A stretch of DNA of 64,000 nt, taken from positions 9,243,001-9,307,000 of the forward strand of contig OX438745.1 in assembly GCA_949316235.1 (NCBI GenBank), written 5' to 3'. The notes under the pieces are model-generated. The model was not told where the DNA came from. It saw nothing but the letters and a program-made list of their open reading frames with translations, and did not search any database. Made by a program: the position numbers and the translations under genes. The stretch comes from Oegoconia quadripuncta. Lineage: Eukaryota > Arthropoda > Insecta > Lepidoptera > Autostichidae. Of the stretch, positions 20,901 to 29,569 are shown one piece after another. Every line of letters starts with the position of its first letter. Positions within the stretch are counted from its first letter, which is position 1.

Positions 20901-23900
20901 AAGTGTGAGTTTTGTCTCGTTTTTAACTTTACCATCGCGTTCGCGTTTACGAAAAATCGTTTTGCAAACTATCCGGTAGAGGCGCTACACATTTCTCCTT
21001 ACAAATCGTCATGTAAACGTGAACGCGGTAGTAAAGTTAAGTCGAAACAAAACTCACACTCTGCCCTCTGGGCTTCCGTCAACCTTGTGAGTGGACGTCC
21101 TACGCTGCGCTTGCCTGTGCGTCTTCTCCACTCGACAAGTTTAATGCCACACTGGCCATCAGTTCTTCGAGCTATGTGCCTTGCCCACTGCCACCTCACC
21201 TTGCTAATCCACTGGGCAAAGTCGGCGACTTTCGTTCGTCTACGGATTTCTTAATTCCTGATTCGATCACGTACCGCAAGGACTAGCATTCCTTTCTCCA
21301 TAGCTCGTTGCGCCACATTGAGCCTTATGAGGCCACAGTGAGAGACCACGTTTTAGTGACATACTTAAGTCATCTCTCGAAACATATTAATTAAAGACTC
21401 GTTTTCAAGCCTGAGGTATTTTGAACGAGATGACGTGGCGCAGTTTCCCGTAAGCTGCCCACCCGAGTTGGATCCGTCGATTGAGCTCTTTCTCGAAGTT
21501 GGGCCTATCTATTCGGATCTGTTGTTCTAGACTCCTCTACAACTTCGAGAATGGAGTTCGGTGAATTGGTGGAATGTTTAACTTACCGATAGTTATTGCG
21601 ATTCTAATGTTATTAGTGAGTTTGATACGACAATGCAGTTAACTCTGATTTATGTCAATCAATAGGGTGTCTATGTTTACGTGAACTTCCTTTGGCTAAT
21701 AGGATGTCAAGGATGAAATATAACATATATAATATTATCATTAACAGAAAGTCGACTGGGAGGTGGAACTTTGCGTGGTGATCGGTAAGAAGGCCAGTCA
21801 CGTGAAAGCAGAGGATGCCTTGGATTACCTGTTGGGATGCACAATCGCTCAAGATATCAGTGCAAGGGACTGGCAGAAGAGCAAGAATGGCGGACAATTT
21901 CTACTTGGCAAGGTAAATGCTGTTTGCAAGTGACTGATCGGGATATTCTCCGCTCGTGACGCTAGAATTCGCATTATTTTGATAATGTCAAAAATCGTGC
22001 TCAAGTAGTGCCCAAGAGATAAACTTTGTGCCAAACGTTGTGTTTGTCGGACCGAACTATAAAGCACACGGATGACAATAAAGTCCGCCGTCTGGCAGCC
22101 TTGTAAATATATAACTTCGTTGTTTTTGAAGTACTATTTGCGGGACTGTTAAATTTCTCTTTCAGTTTAAACAATGTTATTTATTGTATACCTGAAACCT
22201 GAAATTAGTTTGGTCAGAATCGATATAGAATAGTATAGAATCCATTCCGGCTTTAAAAATGTGGGGTTATATTTTTTCTTAACGAATGATAAACACCCTA
22301 CAAGCGCACTGAATTCGCAACATTCCTTTATTTTTATTTTTGCTAGGTATATTGATTACATGTTGACTTTCAATAAGTGATATTTTTGTATCCTACATTG
22401 AATAAAATATTTTTGATTTTGAAAATATATGATGTAATTGGAGTATAGTCGGCTTTTTGGTATACAAAGAAAACCTTGTATAAGAATTACTAATGTAATA
22501 CCGTGCAATAAAAGTAAAAAACTGCATATCACTGCCATAGAGTTTTTATACTCTTGAAGATAACGCAGCGATAAGCAAGGAACACCAAGTACTTTACACA
22601 ATTATTGTGTTCTTTTAGATTGGGCATAACCAAAGGTTTTTATTAAATGTCAATAAACTTTTGTACACATAAAACACCATGTAAAAACCGCCGCCTCCGT
22701 GGCTTAATGTAAACAACATTGGGTGTATGAATCGGAGGTATGAATTGGTTTCCATCAGGTGACCCGCATGCTCGTTTGCCGCCCTCTCATATAAAAAAGG
22801 TCGCGGGTTCGATCCCCAGCGGGGTACATGTTTAAGTACTCGGTTTGGTTGGTGGTAGGGCATTTTAAATGTCGCCTGGCTAGCTACCACCGTCTTATCT
22901 AAATCTGCCGCTAAGCAGCAATGTTAATGGCATTGTTGTGTTCCGGTTGTCAGAGATAAGATAGCCAGTCCCCCAAATGTGTTATGGTTTCCGGGTCAGT
23001 ACGCTTCCACCTTCGACCTCATCTTCACTTAACATCATCAGGTCCGTTAGAACCCGTCGTGCATAAAAAAAAGAAATAAGCAAAAGCACGGAAACAGACC
23101 CGAACACGCCCTCTACTCTCCATATAACTATGAAAGGTAAAAAACGTGTTCGAGATCCGATACCTGCGGGAGGGTGCCCAAAAGACTAGCGGCATTATCC
23201 AAAACTGAATAAAACCTACCAGGGCTACAAAAGCCTAAAACACTCGTAGCGCAGTTAAGCATTTGTGGCGTAATTGATGATCTGTCAGCGATTTGAATTT
23301 TCGTATGAAAATATGATTCGAAAAGCCACCATCTTTTTATTGCATTACACTAGAAAGTTGTACGAGATTGCAGACAGACAGACCGTAGACAGACATTGGT
23401 GTCGATTCGGATGTACACCAACTAAACTAAAACCAGTCTTGGAGTGGTGCCGTCCCATCGTACTGTTCCAGGGAGAAAGAGACAGTACTACTTTAAAACT
23501 GGTTTTAGTTTAGTTGGTGTATGTACACCATTTCTCATTCGGACATTTGGATGTCCGAATCGACACCAATATTAATTTTAAGGTGAGTGTCTTAAGAAAA
23601 CATGCGTTGATACATGGATCGACAGAATTACAACAAAATGATCCTATAAGGGCTCCGCTTTCCGAAATGAGGTACTGAACTTTAAAAATCTGAATATTTC
23701 TAATTGTGACAAACCAGCGTCTACATAACTCCTTCATATTTAATTGAATCATATTAAAGTTTGTGTGTGTCGATTCGAATGTACGCCAACTAAACTAAAA
23801 CCAGTTTTAAAGCAGTACTGTCTCTTTCTCCCTGAAACAGTACGATACGACGGCACCACTCCAAAACTGGGTTTAGTTTAGTTGGTGTAAATCCGTATCG

Positions 23901-26900
23901 CCACCAATGATGATTTTAGGTTTTTAAAATTTAGATGACAATTTTGTATTGTGTCCAGGCAATGGACACGTTTTGCCCCATCGGGCCTTGGGTGGTGACT
24001 TTGGACGAGGTGGGCAACCCCGAGACGCTTGACATCAAGTGCAGTGTGAATGGAGTAGAGAAGCAGAACAGTAATACTAACCAGTTCGTTCACAAGCTGC
24101 CGGCCGTCATCGAGAGACTGACTTCGTAAGGAGTCATTTTATTTTTTTCTCAGTCAGACGAAATCACATCATCATCACATCAGCTACAGGATCTCCACTG
24201 CTGAACATAGGCCTCCTCTATCGATTTCCAGAGCGACCGTTTGGAAGCGGCCTGTAATTAGCGATTTATCGCGACCTTCTTCAGGTCGTCCAAACATTGA
24301 GAATAGACGTCCGACGCTGCGCTTTCTCAATGTGTGTTATCAGTGATAAATTATGGTACAGAAACCTGATCTCTCACTATAGGCCTCGTACGAAGGCTCA
24401 AGGTCACGCAACGAGCTGTGGACAGGGCAATGCTTGGTGTTACCCGACCTGATTGAATCAGGAATGAAGAAGTCCGTAGACGAACGAATGTCACCGACAT
24501 AGCCCAGCGGATTAGTAAGTTGAAATGGTAATGGACAGAGCACATAACTCGAAGAACTAATGGCCGGTGGGGCAATGAAAAACACCCCAGACAAAGTCGC
24601 AAGTTGAATTGTTTCCAATCATGATTTGGTGAATCTTTAAAAATGGCACCCCAGATCGCGTTCACCAGGTGCTTACTTGTGAGGCGGGCAGGGCAGGGCA
24701 GGGGGAGGGGGACCTGGATGGAAAACGCTCATGCGTTCCCAGGTCCTCCCTACTGCAGAGGAAGGTCGCCGCGGGGTTTTAGCGGGTATCCCTCCCGACA
24801 GGGAGGGGAGTCCCACATTAACGTCTCGCCGTCCCCCAGGCGAGCGGTAAGCGAACCCATGTCCCCGCGAATAAAGAAAAGGTGCTTACTTGCTCACATT
24901 GTCATTAAAACGGATTTTGTTATGGTATTCGAAACAAATTTCCTTTACAGCGTAATGACTTTACTTCCTGGCGATATGCTACTGACCGGTACACCGGGCG
25001 GCGTTGGCATGCACCGAAGTCCCCCAGAGTACCTTCGCAGCGGTGACGTCATCACCAGCGAGATACAGCGTCTTGGGGTGTTGGAGACTCGTGTTGAAGA
25101 CTTGTAGAGATGCCTTCACTCCCATCACCCTCTCTTTCTGCTCGCGTTCAAGAGTTTACATCTGTCCTCGTTACTCACAGACCACCTACCCCCTAGACCT
25201 GAATTAAGCTGAGAGTTATTCGCCAAAACAACGAGAAATTGCTCACTTTAACTTCCGCGTTTCGTTAGTCGCATGGTGATATGTGTTAGTTATGAAGATA
25301 GTTATTCTAAAAGGCTGTTTTAAGGAGACGCCCTACAAAGTTACAGTCGACGGTGCTGCGACCCAAGTAAATAATCTCATGAACAAATTATTGACAGTGT
25401 AAAACAAGAATATCAAGCTGAAGTTAGTTGATTTAGATTCCGATATTTTAAAGTATTGGAAACAGTTTGGCCACCGTGATCTGTTATAAGATCTAATATA
25501 TATTACAAAACTTAATGAATCTTTGTCGTATGTGGTAGTTAAAAACTGTGTTACAGACAAGAATGTCTTCTCCATGTTTGCCATCTAAAGTTTACCTATC
25601 CCTAGATGAACTTTTTGTTGTATACATATAATAACTAATTATTCTATACAATAACTGAATTACACACTTTGCCGGTGACATATAAACATACCTACTACAA
25701 ATGTTTCCGTACGGTAACGGTTGCAGATTCGAATCCCGCGAGGGGTAATTAATACGAACATTTATTCCCGAGTCTTGGATGTTTAACTTCGATATATTTT
25801 ACTGTGTATAGACCGGGTCGTTGTAACAATAAAAATGGCATTAGTTCATTGGTGTTAAAATGGAAGTTTGGAACCAATGGAAATTCAGTCATACACCGAC
25901 TTCGTTCGCGAACTGTCGTATGAAATGCTAATTTATGTTGTAAAAACATGCATCACTTACCACAGAAAAGAGAGCAAAAAACATGCGAGTATCTTACATA
26001 ATATATTACTTGTAAAACTCATATTTTTCATTAATATTGTAATTTTTTCTCGCACTTTTATAGGTTGTGAGCGGAGGTGTGACTAAAAATTTTTTTCTCA
26101 GCCGGCATATTAGTAACGAGGATTCTAAGAGATGGCGCTGTTATATCTACTAAGAAAAGCGCGAAAAAGATTTGTTCGCGTAACCATATCATTGCATAAA
26201 AATCAATTATGTTTATATAATTATTTATGTATATTTATCCGTTATCTAGTATCCATAGCACAAGCTTAGCTTTATTGTTTATTTATTTCAAGTAACAGTC
26301 TAATTACTAAATTACTTAAAAATTCTAATGCTTGGACTCTGATCCTCAACTTGGTCAAACCTGTATCTTGAGGATCAGTTCCTTCCTTGTGCACATAGTA
26401 GTAGTACTTCTACTGTAATACTCGTATAATATAGACTGTGTCGGTTTTGCCATTTATCGAGTCACAATCTGTGGCTTTGAGGGATAAAGACGGATAACAA
26501 TACAATTAACATTTGAGTTACATATATGTAGATATACTGATACAGATACCAATACTTATTCTAGGTGAGTCGAACTATTCTTGGGAACATAAGTTTAAAA
26601 ATAGAAGCTAGATGTTTGGTGAGTGTCCGAAATAAAAAAAATCTTGCTATTGATAACGCCGTCCCGTTCACAACCATGATACTTGTTAATTTGATAGAAT
26701 TTCCTAAGAAAATGTTTTACATTGCACGTCTTCTGGGATAGGTGGTCTGTGTCACCCTTTACCTTCCATTGTCACTACAGCCGTGTTAATATCCGTACAT
26801 AAAATTCCATTATTTCCAGCGTAATGACTCTACTACCCGGTGACGTACTATTGACGGGTACGCCAGGAGGCGTTGGTATGTACCGGAACCCGCGGGAGTA

Positions 26901-26976
26901 CCTCCGCATTGGTGACGTCATCGTCAGTGAGATACAGCGCGTCGGGGTGTTGGAGACACGGGTGGAAGAGTGGTAG
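11702..26976 (+). CDS. FAHD2: FAHD2-type fumarylacetoacetate hydrolase domain protein (whole gene)
   Basis: The coding exons are 11702-11991, 14296-14515, 21748-21912, 23959-24125 and either 24951-25107 or 26820-26976. All introns are GT-AG, in phases 2, 0, 0 and 2, and each spliced form is 999 nt (332 aa plus stop). Residues 1-44 are basic, hydroxylated and poor in acids ([14 protein letters not shown]...), suggesting mitochondrial import; Met45 (11834) is a possible internal start. The FAH fold shows IGLNYKDH with His133 and Glu136, the metal-binding WEVEL (Glu175, Glu177), [10 protein letters not shown] (Asp206), [18 protein letters not shown] and the closing LTGTP loop (293-296). FAHD family members act on small oxo-acids; mammalian FAHD2 has been linked to oxaloacetate tautomerisation, which is inference here. 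The start at 11702 was chosen because it precedes the presequence. The gene assignment is secure; the substrate is not. Confidence 0.93.
12213..12520 (-). repeat. Retroposon tail with (GATA)n in intron 1
   Basis: A (GATA)n run at 12374-12401 is followed by AAGCATTTATTTGCATCCATG. The same junction (GATAAAGCGTTTATTTGCAT) occurs at about 34485-34505 and a looser form at 6097. This is the 3' end of a minus-strand LINE or SINE with a microsatellite tail. Confidence 0.5.
12740..12930 (-). repeat. Diverged tRNA-related SINE in intron 1
   Basis: It shares order and content with 30640-30890 and 54100-54300: GGGAATAAATGC..GTATTCATCACAC, then a degraded anticodon-arm-like block and CACTACCTATTACACCAATT. 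The B box has decayed. Confidence 0.5.
13089..13263. mobile_element. MITE with 30-bp perfect terminal inverted repeats
   Basis: Left TIR 13089-13118 (TCTAATATACTCCTGCCCCA onward) and right TIR 13234-13263 are exact reverse complements. The interior is itself partly symmetric (CGTTTATGTCGCACGAGATA opposite CACTTCTACATCGTGCGTGA). Diverged copies lie at 31403-31547 and 60357-60500. It is non-coding, in FAHD2 intron 1. Confidence 0.85.
13661..13926. mobile_element. TA-flanked foldback MITE (CAGGGTGAAATT family), copy 1
   Basis: The left end TACAGGGTGAAATTT at 13661 follows TA; the right end decays to AAATTTAACTGTA before TA. The halves mirror each other (CTAGGAACTATAGCCGAATT against GAATTCGACAATGGTTCC). 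Related elements lie at 58335-58507 and 59289-59685. The length of 266 bp and TA target suit a Tc1/mariner-derived MITE. Confidence 0.75.
14296..14515 (+). CDS. FAHD2: FAHD2 exon 2 (start of the FAH catalytic domain)
   Basis: The acceptor TTCTTCCCAG precedes 14296; the donor GTAAGT starts at 14516. The first base completes Lys97, then residues 98-170 follow: [20 protein letters not shown] and [19 protein letters not shown]. His133 and Glu136 match the His-x2-Glu pair of FAHD enzymes. It ends at a codon boundary. Confidence 0.95.
15538..15935. repeat. 199-bp tandem duplication inside the pogo-like element
   Basis: 15538-15736 and 15737-15935 are head-to-tail copies beginning GTAACAAACTTATTTTTATA with only a handful of differences. 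They lie downstream of the transposase stop and upstream of the element end, so they form part of its 3' untranslated region. Confidence 0.92.
15979..18270 (-). CDS. pogo/Tigger-like transposase, intact
   Basis: 763 aa from the ATG at 18270 ([13 protein letters not shown]); a more upstream ATG at 18306 would add 12 hydrophobic residues that do not look like part of the family. Residues ~15-53 form a psq-type helix-turn-helix ([20 protein letters not shown]), ~70-140 resemble the second CENP-B-like DNA-binding domain, and ~175-400 are the DDE_1 domain. The catalytic acids are Asp186 (YNLDETNI), Asp297 ([10 protein letters not shown]) and Asp333 ([13 protein letters not shown]), a DD35D spacing typical of pogo. 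Residues ~410-650 are acidic with basic clusters ([11 protein letters not shown]) that may be nuclear signals; the last ~90 residues form a compact region seen in insect pogo-like proteins. There are no internal stops or frameshifts. It would cut and paste the surrounding element; activity is unproven. Confidence 0.93.
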   Translation of the reverse strand: MVRNYKKKKEKDVNEEDAQRAVLHVVNDGMKLRTAAAIYNIKPTTLFYRVKKYKENRTPKIENYSSKHTVHQVFTNDEECMLESYFLKMSKMNYGLTYLQGRELAYQYAKALKKCPEKWMNNKMAGIEWMKSFMKRHSVLSLRKPENTSLSRSTSFNKHNVMLFFNNYETVLQRGNYTPDRIYNLDETNIMTVVQAPNVIARTGQKQVGQSVSAERGQLITMCAIVNALGNTIPPVFIFPRARYHDSMIIGGPTGSVGFANSPTSGWMTGPLFLKVLQHIQKSIRCTKDDKILILLDNHESHCTIDAINFARENGITLLTFPPHCTHKLQPLDVAVNGPFKAKLAVAQNDWLLNHPGKTITIHDLASIVTPAYNATHTINNITSGFSAPGIYPFSRNKFTDDDFECAEVTNRTDPVQERPLIVADENVETDQADQVLCQVDASMPNTVDDDDDATDAEDMEVDQPAITNVQAVNKSQIVAPAAPTIDHDATDAIDNAPVLAVSPSATENDANFANYGETDEFVTISSQLAHELEVSNGNSENISGKIILTPEAIRPFPKAAPRTGRKGRKKGSSRILTDTPEKCAIEAAYLERIKRKPTLNLEKRGKSTPKNTSKKTKKKKILRHNQSDSESDGNLSLHDDSDMDASDPESIALVHEDESIQPLSKEDLNENDYILCKCHSTKNNVEMYFVAIVKKKDGNMFLVSFMKKKFGYKFFFPDKEDESFVPITDVVKKLPTPCSTAGTSRTSALLQFNFDFSKFKMG
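18354..18779. promoter_or_regulatory. Right subterminal repeats of the pogo-like element
   Basis: GGGGCACTTTTGAACATG (18355) faces TTCAAAAGTGCCCC (18378), followed by TTCAAATCTGCCCC (18401), TTCAAAACTGCCCC (18741) and the terminal TAAACTGCCCCCC. The left end has matching copies at 15139, 15316-15372 and 15519. The array resembles transposase-binding sites, and the copies at 18354-18420 also sit in the probable promoter of the transposase. Confidence 0.6.
18782..19652. other. Intron 2 DNA without a recognised gene
   Basis: Open frames up to ~120 codons occur here on both strands but show no domain, no splice context and no repeat support. A short CpG-bearing stretch lies at about 19230-19290. 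Confidence 0.4.
19653..19988 (+). mobile_element. tRNA-derived SINE, copy A
   Basis: The tRNA-like head reads CCGCCTCCGTGGCTC with a B-box-like GGTCGCGGGTTGGATCCCC. The body is GTACTCGGTTTGGTTGGTGG, CTACCACCATCTTATCTAAA and GTTCCGGTTGTCAGAGATAA, with a tail ending in an A-run. Full-length relatives are at 22688 and 32346 (+) and 41921 (-). It lies in FAHD2 intron 2. Confidence 0.85.
20690..20870 (+). repeat. Non-LTR retrotransposon 3' UTR fragment
   Basis: GGGTGTCATAAAAGGCGACT and ACCCGCCTGCCCAGC are motifs common in insect LINE 3' regions. A related piece with TGCCCAGCGTGGCGATTAT lies at about 34215-34245. No coding frame is present. Confidence 0.5.
20902..21060. mobile_element. MITE with ~50-bp imperfect TIRs
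   Basis: The left end AGTGTGAGTTTTGTCTCG...AACTTTACCATCGCGTTCGC pairs with the right end GCGGTAGTAAAGTTAAGTCG...AAAACTCACACT. The length is 159 bp. It separates two unrelated LINE fragments. Confidence 0.75.
21061..21330 (-). pseudogene. RTE-like LINE C-terminal fragment in intron 2
   Basis: The minus strand reads [33 protein letters not shown], then [15 protein letters not shown]. This is the basic C-terminus of the endonuclease/reverse-transcriptase protein of RTE-like elements. An in-frame stop occurs upstream (IRN*EIRRR). Similar debris: 24165-24310 (-), 24370-24600 (+), 29570-29830 (+), 30210-30430 (+), 48360-48630 (+). Confidence 0.75.
21748..21912 (+). CDS. FAHD2: FAHD2 exon 3 (metal-binding core)
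   Basis: The acceptor ATCATTAACAG precedes 21748; the donor GTAAATG starts at 21913. It encodes residues 171-225: [19 protein letters not shown] and [20 protein letters not shown]. Glu175 and Glu177 with Asp206 are the expected divalent-metal ligands of the FAH fold. It is phase 0 at both ends. Confidence 0.96.
22688..23072 (+). mobile_element. tRNA-derived SINE, copy B, interrupted by a LINE tail
   Basis: Same family as 19653. The tRNA-like head is split at about 22731 by ~68 bp containing CATCAGGTGACCCGCATGCT and ending CTCATATAAAAAA, the usual 3' tail of an insect RTE-like LINE. The SINE resumes with GGTCGCGGGTTCGATCCCC. A fragment of the same LINE tail lies at about 27448-27480. This copy is in FAHD2 intron 3. 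Confidence 0.82.
23395..23570. mobile_element. MITE (ATTGGTGTCGATTCGG family), copy 1
   Basis: The ends ATTGGTGTCGATTCGGA...TCCGAATCGACACCAAT are inverted. The interior pairs ACCAACTAAACTAAAACCAG with CTGGTTTTAGTTTAGTTGGT around GTACTGTTCC. Copies 2 and 3 are at 23767-23908 and 39518-39670. This copy is slightly longer on its right side. Confidence 0.85.
23767..23908. mobile_element. MITE (ATTGGTGTCGATTCGG family), copy 2
   Basis: It has the same inner arms as copy 1 and lies only ~200 bp away, ending 50 bp before FAHD2 exon 4. The terminal bases have diverged (CGCCACCAAT). Confidence 0.82.
23959..24125 (+). CDS. FAHD2: FAHD2 exon 4
   Basis: The acceptor TTGTGTCCAG precedes 23959; the donor GTAAGG starts at 24126. 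It encodes [40 protein letters not shown] and [11 protein letters not shown] plus two bases of Ser281. These are residues 226-281 and continue the FAH domain. It leaves phase 2, matching both copies of the last exon. Confidence 0.95.
24165..24620. pseudogene. Two head-to-head RTE-like LINE fragments in intron 4
   Basis: 24165-24310 is a minus-strand 3' fragment (CCACTGCTGAACATAGGCCT, GACGTCCGACGCTGCGC). 24370-24600 reads on the plus strand as [18 protein letters not shown], stop, [20 protein letters not shown], then RRTNGRWGN. Both are remnants of the RTE-like C-terminal region, with stops. Confidence 0.7.
24665..24885 (+). repeat. GC-rich retrotransposon 3' UTR before exon 5a
   Basis: AGCGGGTATCCCTCCCGACA, GGGGAGTCCCACATTAACG and CCCCCAGGCGAGCGG form a GC-rich block unlike its surroundings and typical of R1-type LINE 3' ends in moths. 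It ends about 65 bp before the acceptor of exon 5a. Confidence 0.55.
24951..25107 (+). CDS. FAHD2: FAHD2 alternative terminal exon 5a
   Basis: The acceptor TTTCCTTTACAG precedes 24951. The first base completes Ser281, followed by 51 codons ([51 protein letters not shown]) and TAG. The TGTP(x)GVG loop is a hallmark of FAH-domain enzymes. Compared with 5b, 28 of 51 codons differ but only 9 change the residue, so the copy looks selected and not decayed. No polyadenylation signal is close; AATAAA occurs at 25828-25833. Confidence 0.93.
25711..26295 (+). repeat. tRNA-related SINE, apparently split
   Basis: GCAGATTCGAATCCCGCGAG at 25721 with ATTCCCGAGTCTTGGATG downstream resembles the tRNA-like 5' half of the SINE family at 54100 and 30640. 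CCGTTATCTAGTATCCATAG with a TTTATTTATTT tail at about 26240-26295 is its 3' half. About 400 bp of unrelated DNA separates them. Confidence 0.5.
26820..26976 (+). CDS. FAHD2: FAHD2 alternative terminal exon 5b
   Basis: The acceptor CATTATTTCCAG precedes 26820. It has the same length, phase and architecture as 5a: [51 protein letters not shown] and TAG. The replacements against 5a are at protein residues 290, 302, 304, 306, 311, 316, 322, 331 and 332. ATTAAA at 27172-27177 is a possible polyadenylation signal. Either exon completes the FAH domain, so the two are probably alternative ends of one protein. Confidence 0.93.
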
Positions 26977-27949
26977 AGCTGATTTTTCTTTTTGTTCTTT
27001 CAGGACTGAATATTATACTGACATTGACTTCTTATAAAATCGTTGGATTGGCTATTGCGTCAAAATGTGGTCAAGTGTGAGTATCACTCGAGCCCAGAGG
27101 GTTCCGTACATGCCATCACTATTGTCAATTTTTTTAAGGGGACAATCTTAAGTATTTAGCTACGATTTGATATTAAATGCAAATGTAAGTTTGTCGCGTA
27201 ACGATTTTGGGATTTATTCCTGCAATTGTGGTAATTGAAAGACCTACCTTATTGTCAAATTTCAAGATTGTAGACCATCGGGAAGCAGTCAATAGGTTTG
27301 ATGGTCTATTAATTGTGTGTGACTTTTATGAAAATACGCTTTGTATCAAAATAGTCTTTGCAATGTCGTATCTTTTTTGTTATACAAGAAACTTGAAAGG
27401 CCGCAGACCTTAATATTCTATATTGATTCCATTTTAACTTTTGGTGTTGCGAGCATGCCGCCCTCTCATATAAAAAAAAAATACCTGCAGTCATTTTTGA
27501 AAAAAGGCTTTGACACACGGGCAGTCAGACGGACAACAAACTGATCCGTTAGGGTTCCGTTTACGAAAACCTAAAAAACGAACAAATGAATGTTAAAAAA
27601 AATCTACTTAGATTCATGGACTATCATCACTGCTGTCAACGGTAATCATCGCCAAAATAGCGAAAACGAACGTCATTGTCATATGGTATTCACAGCCAAT
27701 CCATTGTACTAGTAGGTATATTAGAAATCAGTGTCTGTACCACATTGCAATACTCAAAACAATTTACGTCTTACGATAAAAATATCACTTGAAACCGTAA
27801 CATTTTTAATTTGATATTAAAAAGCTGACTCCCTAGAGAAGAACGAGCAAGAAACTCAAGGGTTGCTCCTTTTTACAGGGTTTAGTTCACAATTTGTAAT
27901 TCGATAAAACAAAGAAAATATGTTGTATAATTAGACTATCATCCAAATA
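26977..27949. other. FAHD2 3' flank, no further gene
   Basis: It includes the presumed 3' UTR of exon 5b, a LINE tail remnant at 27448-27480 (CCGCCCTCTCATATAAAAAA), a common repeat motif GTTAGGGTTCCGTTT near 27548, and a reverse-oriented relative of the 450-618 repeat at 27835-27900. Confidence 0.45.
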
Positions 27950-28080
27950 GTCACAAATTTTATAATAGTCTTTTTTATAATGGTTTTGAATGTCTACCTA
28001 CCTTATTATAAAAGCGTATACATTTCTCTTGAAATGACTTAAAACCATCCTATGATAAGATTTGGGATGATATCCTTGTC
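27950..28080 (-). repeat. Short LINE tail remnant
   Basis: CTTATTATAAAAGCGTATAC and the preceding T-rich block match 4190-4290, the end of a Jockey/CR1-like LINE. The reading frame is lost. Confidence 0.5.
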
Positions 28081-29519
28081 TAATATAGATGTACGTTATA
28101 TTTATGGGTCAAACATTATTTTTTGGGATAACTCTGACCACCCCATTTGGGATAAGGATCGTAACGTATGTATGTAAACGATAGTATCCAGTTTTCATAC
28201 AAATGTAATCAACCACATGTAAAAAATTAAGCGATATTTTCTGTGTTTTAATAGTAAAAGGCAAATTTGGTAGGGTACTAGTTTGCGTGAATGAAATAGG
28301 TTTAAATATGCAAGTTATTGCTGGGTTTATTTTGTGTTCATACAAAAATAAAAAATGTTGAAACAAGGTAGGTACTTATAATAAAATTAAATTTATCATA
28401 TTTTGTTTTTTTACTAAAATGCAGAATAATTTTTTACATGTTGTTTTGTTAATGTTTTGTCAACATACCTGCGCGTACAGTGAATCTAATTTCACCTGTT
28501 TTAGATAAAGCAGCTCATAAAAGACGCGTGTGTTATAAACGCAAATAGTGAAGTTATATTCTATAACCGCACTGTTTGCTATGGCAAAGAAAAGTCTCAT
28601 ACAGCCAAGTGATAACACCATCGGCCCTGTGAATAAAATATCGCTGATCTCCATGTGTTATGGAGATCAGTAATAAAATATGCATCAAATTATTTTTTAT
28701 TCTATTTTCTCGCAAGTATGTTGTATATGTACGATATACGTGCGTATTGGTTAAACTTAAACACACTCGGCTCTATTATGCCTCGAGTGTTAAACTACCA
28801 TAACGCACTTATATCGTAATGTACTATTATAAGATGTTATAGTTCAAGCTTGCAATTACAAGTTAATTGTAGGTTTTAAAAATTTACCAAAGACCCAGTA
28901 ATAGGAAATCTTTAATACATAAGTAGGTACATACAGTAGGTTTTAAAATTAGTGATTAGATAAATAGATGTAAGTAATACTAAACAAATACCAAATAGAC
29001 TTCAGGGGCCAGATTATCACGAACTCTAGATTTTAATATAGGATCGCATATAAGTGTGAAAGTGATAGGTACTCATACATTTGTTTACAGCCTGATATAC
29101 TGAACAAAAAAAAATTATTCATATCGATTCACCACTGGCGAACATATCTTGGAAATCACATGAACAAGTACAGTCGAATTGCCAATCTCCTCTATTTGGA
29201 AATCGGTTAATAATAGACAAGGACATCATCCTAAACCTCGTCATTGATAGGCCTTACTATAGTAATTTAAGTATAATAAATGAGTTTTTTTACAAAACTG
29301 ACATGGTTGTTGATAGTAGGTATGGCATTGTCTAATCTAAGCATTGATTCTGTCTACGCATTAATATGCTTTATAATTATTTAAGCATTTTTCTCGTTAA
29401 GTTGTTGAAGCATTTATTGTTTGTTTTATGTAAATATTACAATTTTTGATGGAATATATTTTATTGAATAATATTTGTATTAGTTATTACCCATCGAGTT
29501 CCAAATACAGCAATGTCTC
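28081..29519. other. AT-rich DNA without recognised genes
   Basis: The only notable structure is an 11-bp perfect hairpin at 28644-28670 (CTGATCTCCAT...ATGGAGATCAG). A partial relative of the palindromic MITE at 51485 may lie around 29007-29075. Confidence 0.45.
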
Positions 29520-29569
29520 AAGACGAAAGTCTTTAATCAGTGTGTATTGCTAGTGATGATATGGAACTA

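Noticed and set aside
20799..21254. 151-codon open frame on the plus strand
   Set aside because: It spans a LINE 3' UTR, a MITE and the antisense of an RTE-like fragment; no domain and no constraint.
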